From positions 1 to 33,295 of the forward strand of contig NZ_LR734880.1 in assembly GCF_900010725.2 (NCBI RefSeq): a DNA stretch of 33,295 bases, in the 5' to 3' direction. Shown here piece after piece: positions 24,495-31,773 of the stretch (its first letter is position 1; every line of letters starts with the position of its first letter). This DNA comes from Planktothrix serta PCC 8927 (GTDB taxonomy: Bacteria; Cyanobacteriota; Cyanobacteriia; Cyanobacteriales; Microcoleaceae). The notes under the pieces were generated by a model, which saw only the letters and a program-made list of their open reading frames with translations, ran no database searches and was not told the DNA's origin. The position numbers and the translations under genes are program-made.

Positions 24495-27400
24495 ATGAAT
24501 GAACCTCAATTTTCTAGTATTAGCGATCGCCTTCCTCCTCAAAACATAGAAGCAGAGGAAGCAATTTTAGGCGGTATTCTCCTCGATCCAGAAGCCATTA
24601 GTCGGGTAGCAGAATTATTACAACCAGAATCCTTTGCCCTCAAATCCCATCAAATTATTTATCGGGCAACTTTAACCCTACATTTTCAAGGAAAACCCAC
24701 CGATTTAATGACCGTTACCACTTGGTTAGCGGATCAAAAATTACTCGAACAAGTGGGAGGACAATTAAAATTAACTCAACTCGTAGATCGGACGGTTTCG
24801 GCGGTTAATATTGATCAATATGGCTTATTAATTTTAGATAAAAAAATCCGTCGCAGTTTGATTACTGGGGGACACACTATTATTGAATTAGCTTATGATA
24901 CCAGCCAAGATTTAGAAACGGTTCTCGATAAAGCCGAACAACAAATCTTTAATATTTCTCAAGTTCGACCCCAACAGGATTTAGTTTCTATTGGAGAAAC
25001 CTTAATTGATACCTTCCAAGAAATTGAAGACCGCAATGAAGGAATTTCTTTACCCGGTATTCCTTGCGGATTTTATGATTTAGACGCGATGACAGGAGGG
25101 TTTCAACGGTCGGATTTAATTATTATTGCGGGTAGGCCGTCAATGGGAAAATGTTTAAGTTTTGATAGTACAATTGTTTTATCGGATGGGAGTGTTGTCA
25201 CGATTGAAGATATTTATAATCGTCAAAAAGCTCAAATTTTAACGTTAGAAAATAATTGGAAATTTAAAATTACTGAACCTTCTGACTTTATTGATGATGG
25301 AATTAAACCCGTATTTAGAGTTACTACAAAACTAGGGAGGTTTGTAGAATCTACCCTCACCCATCCGTTTTTAACGATTCAAGGATGGAAGCAGTTAGCA
25401 GAACTTAAACTAGGGCAAAAAATAGCGGTTCCTCGCAAAGTGGATGTTTTTGGATCTGAAAAAATATCAGAATGTCAGGCTAAGATTTTAGGTTATTTAA
25501 TAGGAGATGGCGGACTGACAGATAGCAATGCTGTTTTGACAAATAATGATTGTAGAATTCAACAAGATTTCATTAATGCTGTCAAGGATTTTGATACTAA
25601 CCTTAAAGTTAGAATCGATAACTCGCACGGAACTCGCGCGGACTCCTTGAATGTTACCAAAAACCAGCAATTAGTAATCGATAACAGACAATCTTTTGCC
25701 AAAACACTACGCCAAACAGTTCAAATCAAAGGAATATCTGGCTCTGAAATTGCTCAGGATTTAGGGGTTTCTCCCTCTGCTGTAAGCCACTGGATGAATG
25801 GTAAATCCGCTCCTAATTCGGAATTCTTTAAGCAGTTGTGTGACTTGCTAGATATCGACACCACTGTTCTTGCACCTGACGGAGCAGAAACAATTCAAAT
25901 AAATAACAGGAATTCATTAGTAATCTGGCTGGAAAAATTGGGATTATGGGGAAAGAATTCTCATCAAAAAACAATTCCTGAAATCATCTTTAGATTAGAG
26001 CGATCACAAATTGCTTTATTTCTAAACCGTCTATTTGCAACAGATGGTTGGGCGACGGTTTTAGCTAGTAGTCAATCACAGATCGGTTATACCAGTGTCA
26101 GTGAAGAATTAGCCCGACAAGTTCAACATTTGTTATTGCGATTTGGGATTATTGCAACACTGAAAAAGCGTTCTGTTAAATATAAAGAAACCAGGCGAAC
26201 GGCTTGGCAACTGGATATTACCGATGCTTTATCTCTTAAAACCTTTATCTCAGAAATTGGGATTTTTAGTAAAGAAGAAGCACTTTTAAAAATAGAAAAT
26301 GCGTTAATGAATAAACGCTATCAAACCAATCGAGATTTGATTCCCATAGAAATTTGGCAAGAAATCGCAACGGTTAAAGGTGATGAATCTTGGCAAAATT
26401 TAGCAAAACGCGCAGGGATTCCAGGCTATAGTAATATTCATGTTGGTAAACGGCAACCATCACGGGAAAGACTCTGGACTTTAGCCACTGCTTTAGATAA
26501 TTTACCCTTACAACAGTTAGCAACCAGTGAGATTTATTGGGATGAAATTGTCTCAATTGAATTTATGGGGGAAAAACAGGTTTATGACTTAACCATTCCT
26601 GAAACCCATAATTTTGTTGCAAATGATATCTGCGTTCATAATACCAGTTTTGCTGTGGGTTTAGGACATAATATTGCTAAGGGTCAAAAGTTACCTATTG
26701 CTATTTTTAGTTTAGAAATGTCCAAAGGACAATTAGTGCAAAGACTATTATCTAGTGAAGCGAAAATTGAAAGTAACCGCATTCGTTCAGGACGCATTAG
26801 TCAATCGGAATGGGAACCCTTAACAATGGCGATTAGTTCCTTAGCGGAATTACCTATTTTTATTGATGATACCCCGAATATTACCGTCACAGAAATGCGT
26901 TCTAAAGCTCGAAGATTGCAAGCGGAAAATGGGGGGGTATTGGGGTTAGTTTTAATTGATTATTTACAATTAATGGAGGGAGGAAGTGATAATCGAGTGC
27001 AGGAATTATCGAGAATTACCCGATCATTAAAAGGATTAGCGAGAGAATTAAGTGTACCTGTAATTGCCTTATCCCAGTTAAGTCGAAGCGTTGAATCTCG
27101 TACAAATAAACGCCCCATGTTATCAGATTTAAGGGAATCTGGTTGTTTAACAGGTGATAGCTTAATCACATTAGCAGACACAGGATTACAAGTACCCATT
27201 AAAGAATTAATAGGTAAATCTGGTTTTCCTGTTTGGGCATTAAATGAAAAAATAATGAAGCTAGAAATAGCAATTGTGAGTAATGCCTTTTCTACAGGTA
27301 TAAAACCTGTATTTACCTTAACAACTCGACTAGGAAGAAAAATTAGAGCAACAGCTAATCACAAATTCCTGACAATTCAGGGTTGGAAAAGACTGGATGA

Positions 27401-27746
27401 GTTAAGTTTTAAACAACATATCTGTTTACCAGATAACAGTGATGTATATTGGGATGAAATAGTTTCAATTATACCTGATGGAGAAGAAGAAGTATTTGAT
27501 TTAACAGTTCCTAACTTGCATAATTTTGTAGCAAATAACATCATTGTTCATAATTCAATTGAACAAGATGCGGATTTAGTTATGATGATCTATCGAGATG
27601 ACTATTATAATCCTGATACTCCAGACCGAGGAATTACAGAAATTATTATGGCTAAACATCGTAACGGCCCTACAGGAACGATTAAACTCTTATTTGACCC
27701 TCAATTTACCAAATTCAGAAATTTAGCGAATCCTCGGTCTAGTTAA
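24495..27746 (+). CDS. dnaB: Replicative DNA helicase DnaB carrying two inteins
   Basis: The reading frame is 1083 aa, of which 449 belong to the helicase and the rest to two in-frame inteins. The extein shows the N-terminal DnaB domain (about 11-115, starting LPPQNIEAEEAILGGIL) and the RecA-like motor. Walker A GRPSMGK at 213-219 is interrupted directly after its Lys by intein 1 (220-716) and resumes with TSFAVGLGHNIAK; Walker B is LVLIDYLQLM at 818-827; the LSQLSRSVE motif at 859-867 is followed by SDLRESG, where intein 2 (884-1020) enters, and the C-terminal SIEQDADLVMMIYRDDYYN follows. Without both splicing events the ATPase site is split and the helicase cannot work. Joined, the extein has normal DnaB length. 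DnaB unwinds DNA at the replication fork as a hexamer. Confidence 0.97.
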   Translation: MNEPQFSSISDRLPPQNIEAEEAILGGILLDPEAISRVAELLQPESFALKSHQIIYRATLTLHFQGKPTDLMTVTTWLADQKLLEQVGGQLKLTQLVDRTVSAVNIDQYGLLILDKKIRRSLITGGHTIIELAYDTSQDLETVLDKAEQQIFNISQVRPQQDLVSIGETLIDTFQEIEDRNEGISLPGIPCGFYDLDAMTGGFQRSDLIIIAGRPSMGKCLSFDSTIVLSDGSVVTIEDIYNRQKAQILTLENNWKFKITEPSDFIDDGIKPVFRVTTKLGRFVESTLTHPFLTIQGWKQLAELKLGQKIAVPRKVDVFGSEKISECQAKILGYLIGDGGLTDSNAVLTNNDCRIQQDFINAVKDFDTNLKVRIDNSHGTRADSLNVTKNQQLVIDNRQSFAKTLRQTVQIKGISGSEIAQDLGVSPSAVSHWMNGKSAPNSEFFKQLCDLLDIDTTVLAPDGAETIQINNRNSLVIWLEKLGLWGKNSHQKTIPEIIFRLERSQIALFLNRLFATDGWATVLASSQSQIGYTSVSEELARQVQHLLLRFGIIATLKKRSVKYKETRRTAWQLDITDALSLKTFISEIGIFSKEEALLKIENALMNKRYQTNRDLIPIEIWQEIATVKGDESWQNLAKRAGIPGYSNIHVGKRQPSRERLWTLATALDNLPLQQLATSEIYWDEIVSIEFMGEKQVYDLTIPETHNFVANDICVHNTSFAVGLGHNIAKGQKLPIAIFSLEMSKGQLVQRLLSSEAKIESNRIRSGRISQSEWEPLTMAISSLAELPIFIDDTPNITVTEMRSKARRLQAENGGVLGLVLIDYLQLMEGGSDNRVQELSRITRSLKGLARELSVPVIALSQLSRSVESRTNKRPMLSDLRESGCLTGDSLITLADTGLQVPIKELIGKSGFPVWALNEKIMKLEIAIVSNAFSTGIKPVFTLTTRLGRKIRATANHKFLTIQGWKRLDELSFKQHICLPDNSDVYWDEIVSIIPDGEEEVFDLTVPNLHNFVANNIIVHNSIEQDADLVMMIYRDDYYNPDTPDRGITEIIMAKHRNGPTGTIKLLFDPQFTKFRNLANPRSS
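25152..26642 (+). other. Intein 1 in DnaB Walker A, with LAGLIDADG endonuclease and HTH-like segments
   Basis: This large intein is 497 aa (ORF residues 220-716). Splicing motifs are complete: Cys220 first residue (CLSFDSTIVLSDG), block B with TLTH at 287-290, and a final VHN with Asn716, followed by Thr717 as the +1 extein nucleophile. The endonuclease carries two LAGLIDADG-type motifs: LGYLIGDGG at 332-340 and LFATDGW at 513-519. Between them, at about 405-460, lies a segment like an XRE/Cro helix-turn-helix (SGSEIAQDLGVSPSAVSHWM), and at about 625-672 a second HTH-like segment (SWQNLAKRAGIPGYSNIHVG). HTH modules are known as DNA-contacting regions of some homing endonucleases. Both endonuclease acids look present (Asp of IGDGG and ATDG), so homing activity is possible. 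Confidence 0.93.
27144..27554 (+). other. Intein 2 in DnaB: natural mini-intein without endonuclease
   Basis: This is a 137-aa intein (ORF residues 884-1020) between SDLRESG and SIEQD, the same site as the known Synechocystis DnaB intein, to which the start CLTGDSLITLADTG and end DLTVPNLHNFVANNIIVHN are very close. Cys884, the block B motif TANH at 953-956, the penultimate His1019 and Asn1020, and Ser+1 are all present, so it should splice. It has no LAGLIDADG motif and no room for one: after LDELSFKQHICLPDNS it goes directly to DVYWDEIVSI. It is close in sequence to the terminal parts of intein 1, for example YWDEIVSI and GIKPVF are shared. Confidence 0.95.
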
Positions 27747-27907
27747 TTCAACTTCCATTCCCTACCTCTTAACAGGAATTAGGAGATTTTTACCTCTAAC
27801 AACTGTAATTCTTAACTTAAGGTTTATCCACCCGTCAATACAACATTGCGGAAACCCTATTTTTCCGATTTGAGGGATAATGGTTTGAGTATCGTTGACA
27901 CATTAAG

Positions 27908-28231
27908 ATGGAATCAATCAGTGGGATTTACCTCATATTAGGAATTGTGTTTGAAGTGATGGGGACAACCTGTATGAAGTTATCCCAAGGCTTCACCCGA
28001 ATCTGGCCTTCTATAGGAATATTTATTTTCTATGGACTTAGTTTTACTTGTTTAACAATAGTTCTCAAAAAAATTGAAGTCAGCGTTGCTTACTCAGTCT
28101 GGTCTGGTGTAGGAACAACTTTAATTGCTATGATTGGAATCGGGTTTTTTCGAGAGTCAATTACTCCGATTAAATTCATATCAATTGCATTGATTATCAT
28201 CGGTGTAATCGGCTTAAATTCAGGAAAATAA
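27908..28231 (+). CDS. Small multidrug resistance (SMR) family transporter
   Basis: This is a 107-aa protein with four membrane helices. The essential membrane Glu16 (LGIVFEVMGTTCMKLSQG) matches Glu14 of EmrE, and YSVWSGVGT (about 61-69) is the conserved helix-3 region. SMR dimers export cationic drugs or guanidinium-type metabolites in exchange for protons; this sequence does not decide between the EmrE-like and Gdx-like groups. It lies 161 bases after dnaB, a stretch where I see no clear signal, and is followed by a repeat. Confidence 0.93.
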   Translation: MESISGIYLILGIVFEVMGTTCMKLSQGFTRIWPSIGIFIFYGLSFTCLTIVLKKIEVSVAYSVWSGVGTTLIAMIGIGFFRESITPIKFISIALIIIGVIGLNSGK

Positions 28232-28303
28232 ATTAAAAACCGGGTTTCTTTACAAAAACCTGGGTTTCGAGTCCAGAGATAGTGTTTAGAAATCCGGTTT
28301 ATA
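28232..28303. repeat. ACCGGGTTTCT-type dispersed repeat
   Basis: Copies of the cyanobacterial GAAACCCGGTTT-like motif occur as AACCGGGTTTCT near 28238, AACCTGGGTTTCG near 28258 and an inverted AGAAATCCGGTTT near 28290. They can pair to form a hairpin between the convergent SMR and FKBP genes. A related AGAAACAGGGTTTCT lies at about 29900. Confidence 0.6.
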
Positions 28304-28327
28304 AGGTAACTTCTGAGGCTAAAAGGC

Positions 28328-28909
28328 TCACTTCACCTCTAATAGTTCCACATCAAAAATTAACGTTGCATTCGGAGGAATTACACCGCCCGCACCCCGT
28401 TCGCCATACCCTAATTTCGCTGGAATAATTAACTTGCGACGTCCGCCCACTTTCATGCTCATCACGCCTTCATCCCAACCTTTAATCACTTGACCGACAC
28501 CAATTTTAAATTGAAAAGGTTGTCCGCGATCGCGGGAACTATCAAACTTTTTACCATCCGTTAAAGTTCCGGTATAATGAACTGTAACCGTTTGACCTTT
28601 GCTAGGAGATGCACCGTCACCAACTGTTAAATCAACATACTGTAAATCGGAATCAGTTGTAATTACTTTTTCTTCTGAATTTGTCATGTTTTGAGCAATA
28701 ATAGTGGGAGCATTTGACGCAATACCCTGTGCAAACAAAGGACTGCTAGATGTTGTCACCGTTGAGGTGGGGGAAACCTTTTGTTGTACTGAAATTGGAG
28801 TGCTTTGATTAACAGCTTTCGCCTGTTGGATCGACGTTGTAATTTGAGCCACAACTAGCACAACCGTACAAACAATAATCACCCCTAAGCTAATTAGAAT
28901 TTCTCGCAA
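28328..28909 (-). CDS. Membrane-anchored FKBP-type peptidyl-prolyl cis-trans isomerase
   Basis: A hydrophobic N-terminal helix (about 5-25) anchors or exports the protein; a Ser/Thr/Gln-rich linker follows (30-85), then a full FKBP domain at 100-193. Active-site residues typical of FKBP are visible in VTVHYTGTL (109-115), [11 protein letters not shown] (122-132), [10 protein letters not shown] (139-148) and [17 protein letters not shown] (167-183). It speeds proline isomerisation during folding, probably in the periplasm or thylakoid lumen. The 193-aa size is like other cyanobacterial exported FKBPs. Confidence 0.94.
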   Translation of the reverse strand: MREILISLGVIIVCTVVLVVAQITTSIQQAKAVNQSTPISVQQKVSPTSTVTTSSSPLFAQGIASNAPTIIAQNMTNSEEKVITTDSDLQYVDLTVGDGASPSKGQTVTVHYTGTLTDGKKFDSSRDRGQPFQFKIGVGQVIKGWDEGVMSMKVGGRRKLIIPAKLGYGERGAGGVIPPNATLIFDVELLEVK

Positions 28910-28999
28910 AATTCATCCTCCTGCGTATACTCATGTACCTTTAGGATTGTTTTTTCAGGTAAAACCCAACATTTAAGTTTGACATTATTTGACAACTTT

Positions 29000-29326
29000 T
29001 TAGCGCCAAAGACGATTTTCTAAGTCTCTCATCTGACGTTCAAGGCGGTCTAGGCGTCCGCGTAACTCATCAAGTTCCGACTGACGGGGAACACCCACAT
29101 CCTGCATTAAATTACGGAATTGGCGCTGCATCAGTTCTTCTAAACTGGTATGATCTAACCTTAGACCCTGCATCATATCGTCTACAAACCGTTTAGCTTG
29201 GTCTGTATTCATCGTCCCGTCTTTAACCCACTGATCCGTTGCTTCCTGCAATTTTTCGGCTACTAAGGATGTTGTTCCGATCCCAATCATCAGTAGTTGT
29301 CGCAGTAAGTTATTTTGATTATCCAT
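29000..29326 (-). CDS. Phasin-like protein
   Basis: A 108-aa amphipathic helical protein beginning with an apolar helix (LLRQLLMIGIGTTSLVAEKLQ), then a helical middle with a KRFVDDMMQGL segment, and ending in a clear coiled coil (about 80-108, heptads of Leu with DELRGRLDRLERQMRDLENRL). This matches the phasin/PHA-regulator family annotated in cyanobacteria, whose members may coat storage granules or act as structural regulators. No polyhydroxyalkanoate genes are in the window, so that role is unproven. It is divergent to the zinc-ribbon gene. Confidence 0.75.
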   Translation of the reverse strand: MDNQNNLLRQLLMIGIGTTSLVAEKLQEATDQWVKDGTMNTDQAKRFVDDMMQGLRLDHTSLEELMQRQFRNLMQDVGVPRQSELDELRGRLDRLERQMRDLENRLWR

Positions 29327-29459
29327 TGTTTCTGACCTTATTAGGCTGCTAAAGTGCCAATATAAAGCTAGGCTTTATTTTTAGACTGGCTCACATTTTC
29401 TATTTTGTGATATTTTCCCCAAATTCGCAGATTCCCTTTTTGAAGTTTGAATCTTTACG

Positions 29460-29816
29460 ATGTCCCATTGTCCCCGTTGTCACCAACCTGTTGACTCTCA
29501 AGCCGTTAGCTGTCCCCATTGTCAATATCAGCTTAAAGCGTTTGGACATCCGGGTATTCCCCTCTATCGTTCTACGGGGAAGGAATCTCTCTGTGAAACT
29601 TGTCTCTATCACGAGGATGATACTTGCAATTTTCCTCAACGTCCTTTTGCTCAGGAATGTACCCTCTATCAAAATCGTTCTGAACCGTTAATTTCTACTC
29701 CAATTAAACCTCAGCAAAATGTATCTGTTGCGCTCAGATTTTGGCTTCAACAGAATCTTGTTTGGGTCGTTGTTTTCGGGTTATTAATCATCAGTTTTAT
29801 TATAACTCTTTTATAA
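29460..29816 (+). CDS. Zinc-ribbon protein with C-terminal membrane helix
   Basis: This is a 118-aa protein. Residues 4-21 form a zinc ribbon with CPRC (4, 7) and CPHC (18, 21), and a second cysteine set follows at 45, 48, 56 and 67 (CETC...C...C), which may bind another metal. Residues 98-118 form one C-terminal transmembrane helix, so the zinc domains face the cytosol in a tail-anchored way (inference). I recall similar uncharacterised proteins in cyanobacteria. An opposite-strand frame at 29400-29672 is a shadow. Confidence 0.8.
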   Translation: MSHCPRCHQPVDSQAVSCPHCQYQLKAFGHPGIPLYRSTGKESLCETCLYHEDDTCNFPQRPFAQECTLYQNRSEPLISTPIKPQQNVSVALRFWLQQNLVWVVVFGLLIISFIITLL

Positions 29817-29841
29817 CCCTTTTTTGATTAACTTAAAAACT

Positions 29842-29891
29842 TTGTTGTTGGGCTTTAGTTCAAAGATTTAATGGCTAAAGCCCAACAACAA
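29842..29891. terminator. 17-base-pair perfect hairpin between convergent genes
   Basis: TTGTTGTTGGGCTTTAG at 29842-29858 is the exact reverse complement of 29875-29891, with a 16-base loop. It lies 26 bases after the zinc-ribbon stop and 44 before the RHH gene end, so it could terminate both. The GGCTTTAG...CTAAAGCC core is also typical of a cyanobacterial dispersed repeat. Confidence 0.65.
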
Positions 29892-29934
29892 TTAATATTT
29901 AGAAACAGGGTTTCTGGGATGTGCGATCGCATTA

Positions 29935-30171
29935 TTAATTAAAATAATCAGGATTTGTACTCAAGTCAGCAGGTAAATCTACAGCACTTCCAATAACATC
30001 CAATTCCATCGCCAAATCATAACAACTTTTTTCAGGGATAAACTTCCGAATGTAACTTTCCAATGCTTCTATAATTAGTTCATGTTCTGATTTCTCCTGT
30101 AATTCGGCTAAAGTTTTTAGTTGTTCACTTAAAGTTTCACTAACTGGAATTGTAATTGAATGGGTTAGCAT
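29935..30171 (-). CDS. Ribbon-helix-helix (CopG/ParD-like) DNA-binding protein
   Basis: This is a 78-aa protein. HSITIPVSETLSEQLKTLAELQEKSEHELIIEALESYI reads as a beta-strand plus two helices of the RHH fold used by antitoxins and small repressors. The C-terminus (LDVIGSAVDLPADLSTNP) could be a toxin-binding tail. It follows hicB by 29 bases on the same strand; no ParE- or PIN-type partner lies downstream, so it is either a lone antitoxin or a third member of the hic operon. Confidence 0.75.
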   Translation of the reverse strand: MLTHSITIPVSETLSEQLKTLAELQEKSEHELIIEALESYIRKFIPEKSCYDLAMELDVIGSAVDLPADLSTNPDYFN

Positions 30172-30200
30172 TGATTTTAAGTTCCTAATTTTTTATTACT

Positions 30201-30443
30201 CTAAATTTTTGCCTCCAGGTTGGGAATTTTATCCCCAAATTCATAAGCAGTTTCTAACCATAGGTGTTTTGCATCTTGCAAATTTGCCATAACTTCTTCC
30301 AGGGTTTCCCCTTGAGTTATACACCCTGATAAATCTTTGATTTCAGCAACATAACCCCCACCAGGTTCAGGATATAGTGTAATTGGATAAGGTAAATTTA
30401 AGTAATATTCTAAGGGTTTACTTTGTGTTTTTATGTTTTGCAT
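30201..30443 (-). CDS. hicB: HicB-family antitoxin
   Basis: This is an 80-aa protein with the HicB partial RNase-H-like fold: YPITLYPEPGGGYVAEIKDLSGCITQGETLEEVMANL carries the G-Y-x-A-x-x-x-D-L-x-G-C-x-T-x-G-x-T-x-E-E pattern. No separate DNA-binding domain follows, so autoregulation may rely on another protein such as the RHH product downstream (inference). It overlaps the toxin gene by 26 bases. Confidence 0.85.
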   Translation of the reverse strand: MQNIKTQSKPLEYYLNLPYPITLYPEPGGGYVAEIKDLSGCITQGETLEEVMANLQDAKHLWLETAYEFGDKIPNLEAKI

Positions 30444-30681
30444 ACCAAATCTCCAAATCTAATAAACGTATAATCTGCTTGATATAGGTTCTTTTTACCA
30501 TTTTACCACCTGTTTTAGGAACAACCAGATTTTGACCTTGATCATTACGGAAAATATGATGACTACCCGTTGAACGAATTTCTCGAAAACCGAATGCTTC
30601 TAATAAAGTGTTGATGTCTGAAAATTGGATTTCAGGAGGTTCAGCAAGAAGCCGTTCAACTAGCTTGAGAAGCTTCGTCAT
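30418..30681 (-). CDS. hicA: HicA-family mRNA interferase toxin
   Basis: This small toxin has a double-stranded-RNA-binding-like fold and cleaves mRNA. The diagnostic segment is FGFREIRSTGSHHIFRND, with His in GSHHIF as the active-site residue, followed by a basic part (VPKTGGKMVKRTYIKQI). I use the ATG at 30681 (87 aa), where MTKLLKLVERLL matches the usual beginning of cyanobacterial HicA; an in-frame ATG at 30717 would give 99 aa. hicA precedes hicB, the standard order, and overlaps it by 26 bases. Confidence 0.87.
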   Translation of the reverse strand: MTKLLKLVERLLAEPPEIQFSDINTLLEAFGFREIRSTGSHHIFRNDQGQNLVVPKTGGKMVKRTYIKQIIRLLDLEIWYAKHKNTK

Positions 30682-30746
30682 AGATTTTACATGAATTTTT
30701 TCAATTAATTTTAACATTTCAAATCTTTGCTAACAATCTAAACCCT

Positions 30747-30949
30747 GTAGGGGCGAGGCGCGCCCCATTGGTGTTAACTTAAGTTCCCCGCGCCCGGAAC
30801 TAAAGTTCGGGCTAAAAGCTGAAGTCATCTAAAGATGACTAAGATCATTTTTCATTAACCCGTTTTAACGGGTTTTAGCTTTTAGCCTGAAATTTATTTC
30901 AAGGCTTTTGGCGTTAAGTTGACACGCTTTGGGCGCGCCTCGCCCCTAC
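30747..30949. mobile_element. MITE-like palindromic element with nested second repeat
   Basis: A 203-base element bounded by inverted tips: 30747-30782 and 30914-30949 share 19 exact outer bases (GTAGGGGCGAGGCGCGCCC), a 5-base variable part and GTGT[T/C]AACTTAA. It has no coding capacity. Inside is a second inverted repeat (GGCTAAAAGCT at 30810-30820 against AGCTTTTAGCC at 30877-30887) plus AACCCGTTTTAACGGGTT, so one repeat seems to sit inside another. The tips resemble the repeats at both ends of the window. No target-site duplication is evident. Confidence 0.75.
30857..30893 (-). repeat. 37-base dispersed repeat, copy A
   Basis: The reverse complement matches 31737-31773 at 35 of 37 positions (ATTTCAGGCTAAAAGCT, then AACCCGTTAAAACGGGTT). 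The second half is itself a palindrome. It lies inside the MITE-like element. Confidence 0.85.
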
Positions 30950-31017
30950 GTTGACTGTGGAATTTTATAGGGATAAATGCGATCGCATCTCCCAAATTTA
31001 AACCGTTAAACCTTCAA

Positions 31018-31125
31018 TGTCATCCTGAGTGTAACGAAGTGAAGCGAAGGATCTCAAGAGTTATTTGCTGATAGCAGAAATCTCTATGAGATGCTTCACT
31101 ACGCTGCGCTTCGTTCAGCATGACA
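31018..31125. repeat. TGTCATCCTGAG palindromic repeat
   Basis: The left arm, 31018-31055, begins TGTCATCCTGAGTG and continues through GAAGCGAAGGATCTC. The right arm, 31088-31125, is a degenerate inverted copy ending TTCGTTCAGCATGACA. Repeats with the TGTCATCCTGAG...GAAGCGAAGGATCT sequence are widespread in bacterial intergenic DNA. It has no coding capacity. Between it and the MITE-like element only a HIP1 site near 30980 is seen. Confidence 0.8.
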
Positions 31126-31137
31126 AGGGGAAATGTA

Positions 31138-31671
31138 TTAAGCTAATTTAGGAATAGGAATGATTTTATCAGGATCGCAAATATTCCGAACATCCGAAAC
31201 AGGAATCAATAATCCTTCCTCTCCATTATCCATCGTTTTCAATTGAAATTGATGTTTTCGTGTTAAGGCTGACAGTTTTGAACGTTTGACTAATAGGATT
31301 TCTGAATCAGGAACAATAAATGCAAAATAATGAGCATTGGATTTATCACCCCAACCTGGATCACCTCGATGGTTTGTAATTTGAAAAAATAAATTCCCCC
31401 ATTTTAGTGCTGAAGGCTGTTTTTTTACCTCAACTGAAATCGGACATTTATCAGGATGATTATATAATAGTAAATCGATTTCTTGTTCCTGATAATCGGG
31501 TCGGTCGGAAACATCAACAATCAACGGATAACCTTGTCTTTCGAGTTGATGCTGATAGACCTCTTCTAATTCAACTTGAGTAAAGCCTAACCAGATAAAA
31601 AATATAATCATTTGCCATTCTCCTTGTTTACCGATTGCGAGATTTTGAGAAAATTGGTATAATTGAGACAT
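31138..31671 (-). CDS. Lone PD-(D/E)XK-type nuclease candidate
   Basis: This is a 177-aa protein. An N-terminal helix with Glu18 (GKQGEWQMIIFFIWLGF) precedes EIDLLLYN with Asp66 and SVEVKKQ with Glu81 and Lys83: together the E...D...ExK pattern of the PD-(D/E)XK nuclease fold. Family members include restriction enzymes, Holliday-junction resolvases and repair nucleases. No methyltransferase or helicase is adjacent. I chose the ATG at 31671 because a GGAGA ribosome site is properly spaced before it; a longer start at 31737 would run into a dispersed repeat. Confidence 0.65.
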   Translation of the reverse strand: MSQLYQFSQNLAIGKQGEWQMIIFFIWLGFTQVELEEVYQHQLERQGYPLIVDVSDRPDYQEQEIDLLLYNHPDKCPISVEVKKQPSALKWGNLFFQITNHRGDPGWGDKSNAHYFAFIVPDSEILLVKRSKLSALTRKHQFQLKTMDNGEEGLLIPVSDVRNICDPDKIIPIPKLA

Positions 31672-31736
31672 AGAATCTCCTCTCCAACTTTGTTGGATAA
31701 CATTTTTTGCAATATCAAATATGAGCCTTGAAATCA

Positions 31737-31773
31737 ATTTCAGGCTAAAAGCTGCAACCCGTTAAAACGGGTT
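31737..31773 (+). repeat. 37-base dispersed repeat, copy B
   Basis: This is the inverted partner of 30857-30893, with two differences. It begins just upstream of the nuclease gene and ends in the palindrome AACCCGTTAAAACGGGTT, which could form a hairpin. Confidence 0.85.

Noticed and set aside
24495-27746. Frameshift or gene fusion as the explanation of the over-long dnaB
   Set aside because: Both insertions have complete intein splice motifs and removing them restores a 449-aa DnaB exactly.
29400-29691. Reading frames overlapping the zinc-ribbon gene (minus 29400-29672 and plus 29407-29691)
   Set aside because: The 29460-29816 frame has paired CxxC motifs and a membrane helix; the others have no motif and unlikely composition.
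30747-31125. Possible CRISPR array or tandem repeat cluster in the repeat-rich gap
   Set aside because: The repeats are inverted pairs and do not recur at regular spacing with unique spacers; there are no cas genes.
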